This document shows, piece after piece, positions 12,386-13,502 of a stretch of DNA of 13,502 nucleotides. The DNA lies in assembly GCA_003222555.1 (NCBI GenBank), contig QHWL01000020.1:10862-24363 (forward strand), written 5' to 3'. This DNA comes from Acidobacteriota bacterium. GTDB lineage: Bacteria; Acidobacteriota; Vicinamibacteria; Vicinamibacterales; CAVVIG01. Each line of letters starts with the position of its first letter. Positions within the stretch are counted from its first letter, which is position 1. A program made the position numbers and the translations under genes. The notes below the pieces were generated by a model. The model saw only the letters and a list, made by a program, of their open reading frames with translations, was not told the origin of the DNA and ran no database searches.

Positions 12386-13206
12386 GAGTCCGCGGTTTCC
12401 TGCGCGTGATAGGAGCTTCTGACCAAGGGCCCCGACTCGACGTGGACGAATCCCAGACCGAGCGCCATCTGTTTCAGATCGCGGAACTCGTCGGGATGAT
12501 AGTAGCGGCTCATCGGCGCGTGCTCGACTGACGGTCGCAGATATTGGCCGATAGTGAGAATCTGGCACCCCACCGCGCGCAGATCGATGAGCGTCGTGAC
12601 GAGCTCCTCGCGCTCCTCGCCGAGCCCCACCATCAATCCCGTTTTCGTCGGAATGTCAGGCGCCAGGCGGCGCGAGCGGTCGAGCAGTTCCAGCGTGCGC
12701 GAATAGCGTCCCCCCGATCGGGCCATACGATAAAGCCGTGCGACGGTTTCCGTGTTGTGATTCAGCACGTCTGGCCGCGCGCTCAGAACGGTCCGAAGGG
12801 CCTCCTCGTCCCCCTGAAAATCGGGAATGAGCACCTCGATGCGGCACTTCGGCGAGCGGGCGCGCGTTTGCAGGATCGTCTCGGCAAAGAATGCCGCACC
12901 GCCGTCCTCCAAGTCGTCGCGGTCAACCGAGGTGATGACGACGTAGGCGAGGCCGAGCGCGTGAATGGCGCTCGCCACGCGTTCAGGTTCGGCCGGATCG
13001 GCCGGCGCCGGCCGGCCGTGCGACACCGCGCAGTACGCGCAGGCCCGGGTGCACACGCCGCCGAGGATCATGAAGGTCGCGGTCCCATGGTTCCAGCACT
13101 CGCCGATGTTCGGGCAGCGCGCTTCCTCGCAGACGGTGTGCAGGTTCAGGCTGCGCATCAGCCCCTTGAGCCGCAGGCTTGGGCTCGCGCAGTTGCGAGT
13201 TCGCAA
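12319..13206 (-). CDS. lipA: Lipoyl synthase LipA (N-terminus probably damaged)
   Basis: The frame of 295 residues contains both Fe-S clusters of lipoyl synthase: the auxiliary cluster motif CEEARCPNIGEC (C26, C31, C37) and the radical SAM motif CTRACAYC (C52, C56, C59). RSSYHA (263-268) supplies the serine ligand. LipA inserts two sulfurs at C6 and C8 of protein-bound octanoyl chains to make the lipoyl cofactor of 2-oxoacid dehydrogenases and the glycine cleavage system. The start at TTG 13206 is doubtful. A GTG at 13234, in another frame and next to TATAAT, begins MPTVIPLAPVANSQL and reaches PKPA, which looks like the native N-terminus; the expected WLR-type linker before RLKGLMR is missing. 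The last 20 or so residues are repeat-encoded. The catalytic core appears intact. Confidence 0.88.
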   Translation of the reverse strand: MRTRNCASPSLRLKGLMRSLNLHTVCEEARCPNIGECWNHGTATFMILGGVCTRACAYCAVSHGRPAPADPAEPERVASAIHALGLAYVVITSVDRDDLEDGGAAFFAETILQTRARSPKCRIEVLIPDFQGDEEALRTVLSARPDVLNHNTETVARLYRMARSGGRYSRTLELLDRSRRLAPDIPTKTGLMVGLGEEREELVTTLIDLRAVGCQILTIGQYLRPSVEHAPMSRYYHPDEFRDLKQMALGLGFVHVESGPLVRSSYHAQETADSYNLQVRIDNLQSDSAAGDSSL

Positions 13207-13241
13207 CAGGGGCGAGCGGAATGACGGTCGGCACCTCTACG

Positions 13242-13247
13242 ATTATA
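13242..13247 (-). promoter_or_regulatory. Candidate -10 element of lipA
   Basis: A perfect TATAAT on the minus strand lies 7 nt before the GTG at 13234, with no ribosome binding site, so the transcript may be leaderless from that GTG. No good -35 hexamer is visible. This supports GTG 13234 as the native lipA start. Confidence 0.5.
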
Positions 13248-13297
13248 TCGGCCTGGTCACTGGCTGGGCTGCGACTTGACCCGGTCGGTACGACTCG

Positions 13298-13502
13298 TCA
13301 GCGAGCGGGGGCGAGCTCCGGTGCGCCGGGCGGCGCAGCGACGTTTCGGATGATGAAGACCTTCTCGCCCCGTCGGATCAAACCGAGCTCCTGCCGGGCG
13401 ACGGACTCGATCTTGGAGGAGTCTTCGCGCAGGCGGCGGGCACTGTCACGAAGTGCGTTGTTTTGCGCCTTCAGCTGCTCGATTTGCGTCGTCAGCTCCT
13501 GG
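13298..13502 (-). CDS. FtsB-like septum formation initiator protein, C-terminal part
   Basis: The frame is open at the window edge and gives 67 residues before the TGA at 13298-13300. QELTTQIEQLKAQNNALRD is a coiled-coil heptad segment, followed by KIESVARQELGLIRRGEKVF, the conserved DivIC/FtsB C-terminal motif. These are small single-pass inner-membrane proteins of the divisome that bind FtsL and FtsQ through the coiled coil and periplasmic tail. The membrane segment would lie beyond the window. The tail after FIIRN is Ala/Pro rich. It is upstream of lipA on the same strand with a gap of about 63 bp holding the lipA TATAAT. Confidence 0.8.
   Translation of the reverse strand, partial: QELTTQIEQLKAQNNALRDSARRLREDSSKIESVARQELGLIRRGEKVFIIRNVAAPPGAPELAPAR

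Overview
This is a GC-rich, gene-dense bacterial chromosomal segment. The gene mix (a large Tes-like radical SAM protein, a MoxR/VWA/LON-N operon, a YpdA-type flavoprotein, a secreted M13 peptidase, a family 5-type uracil-DNA glycosylase, LipA and an FtsB-like protein) and the many short dispersed repeats in gaps and inside genes suggest a member of the Acidobacteriota, perhaps near Vicinamibacteria. That placement is inference from family content; there is no rRNA or marker gene here. No tRNA, rRNA, CRISPR array, insertion sequence or phage gene was seen.

Layout. (1) 15-2146, minus: a radical SAM protein resembling tetraether lipid synthase (Tes/GDGT-MAS), split by an apparent 1-nt frameshift near 1860 into an N-terminal piece and the main body. 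(2) 2147-2520: a divergent gap with a dispersed repeat and a possible 37-aa ORF. (3) 2521-3591, plus: YpdA-like FAD/NAD(P) oxidoreductase, converging with and overlapping the next gene by 17 bp. (4) 7235-3575, minus: an operon of MoxR-like AAA+ ATPase, VWA-domain protein and stand-alone LON N-terminal-domain protein. (5) 7269-9199, plus: glycerophosphodiester phosphodiesterase, then a threonine-dehydratase-like PLP enzyme. (6) 12298-9295, minus: a possible 28-aa membrane peptide overlapping the start of a secreted M13 metallopeptidase, then a palindrome cluster, then a uracil-DNA glycosylase. (7) 13502-12319, minus: the C-terminus of an FtsB-like septum protein, then lipoyl synthase, whose 5' end looks damaged.

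The dominant theme is invasion by short repeats. At least seven apparently unrelated families lie in or beside genes. Several appear to be in-frame insertions (YpdA, LON-N, VWA, possibly the radical SAM tail), and others form the ends of genes (LipA C-terminus, UDG start and stop, GDPD C-terminus). A second theme is leaderless-type starts: moxR, ypdA, lipA and possibly GDPD have a TANNNT hexamer 6-8 nt before the start codon and no clear ribosome binding site, whereas the Tes-like gene has a strong AAGGAG.
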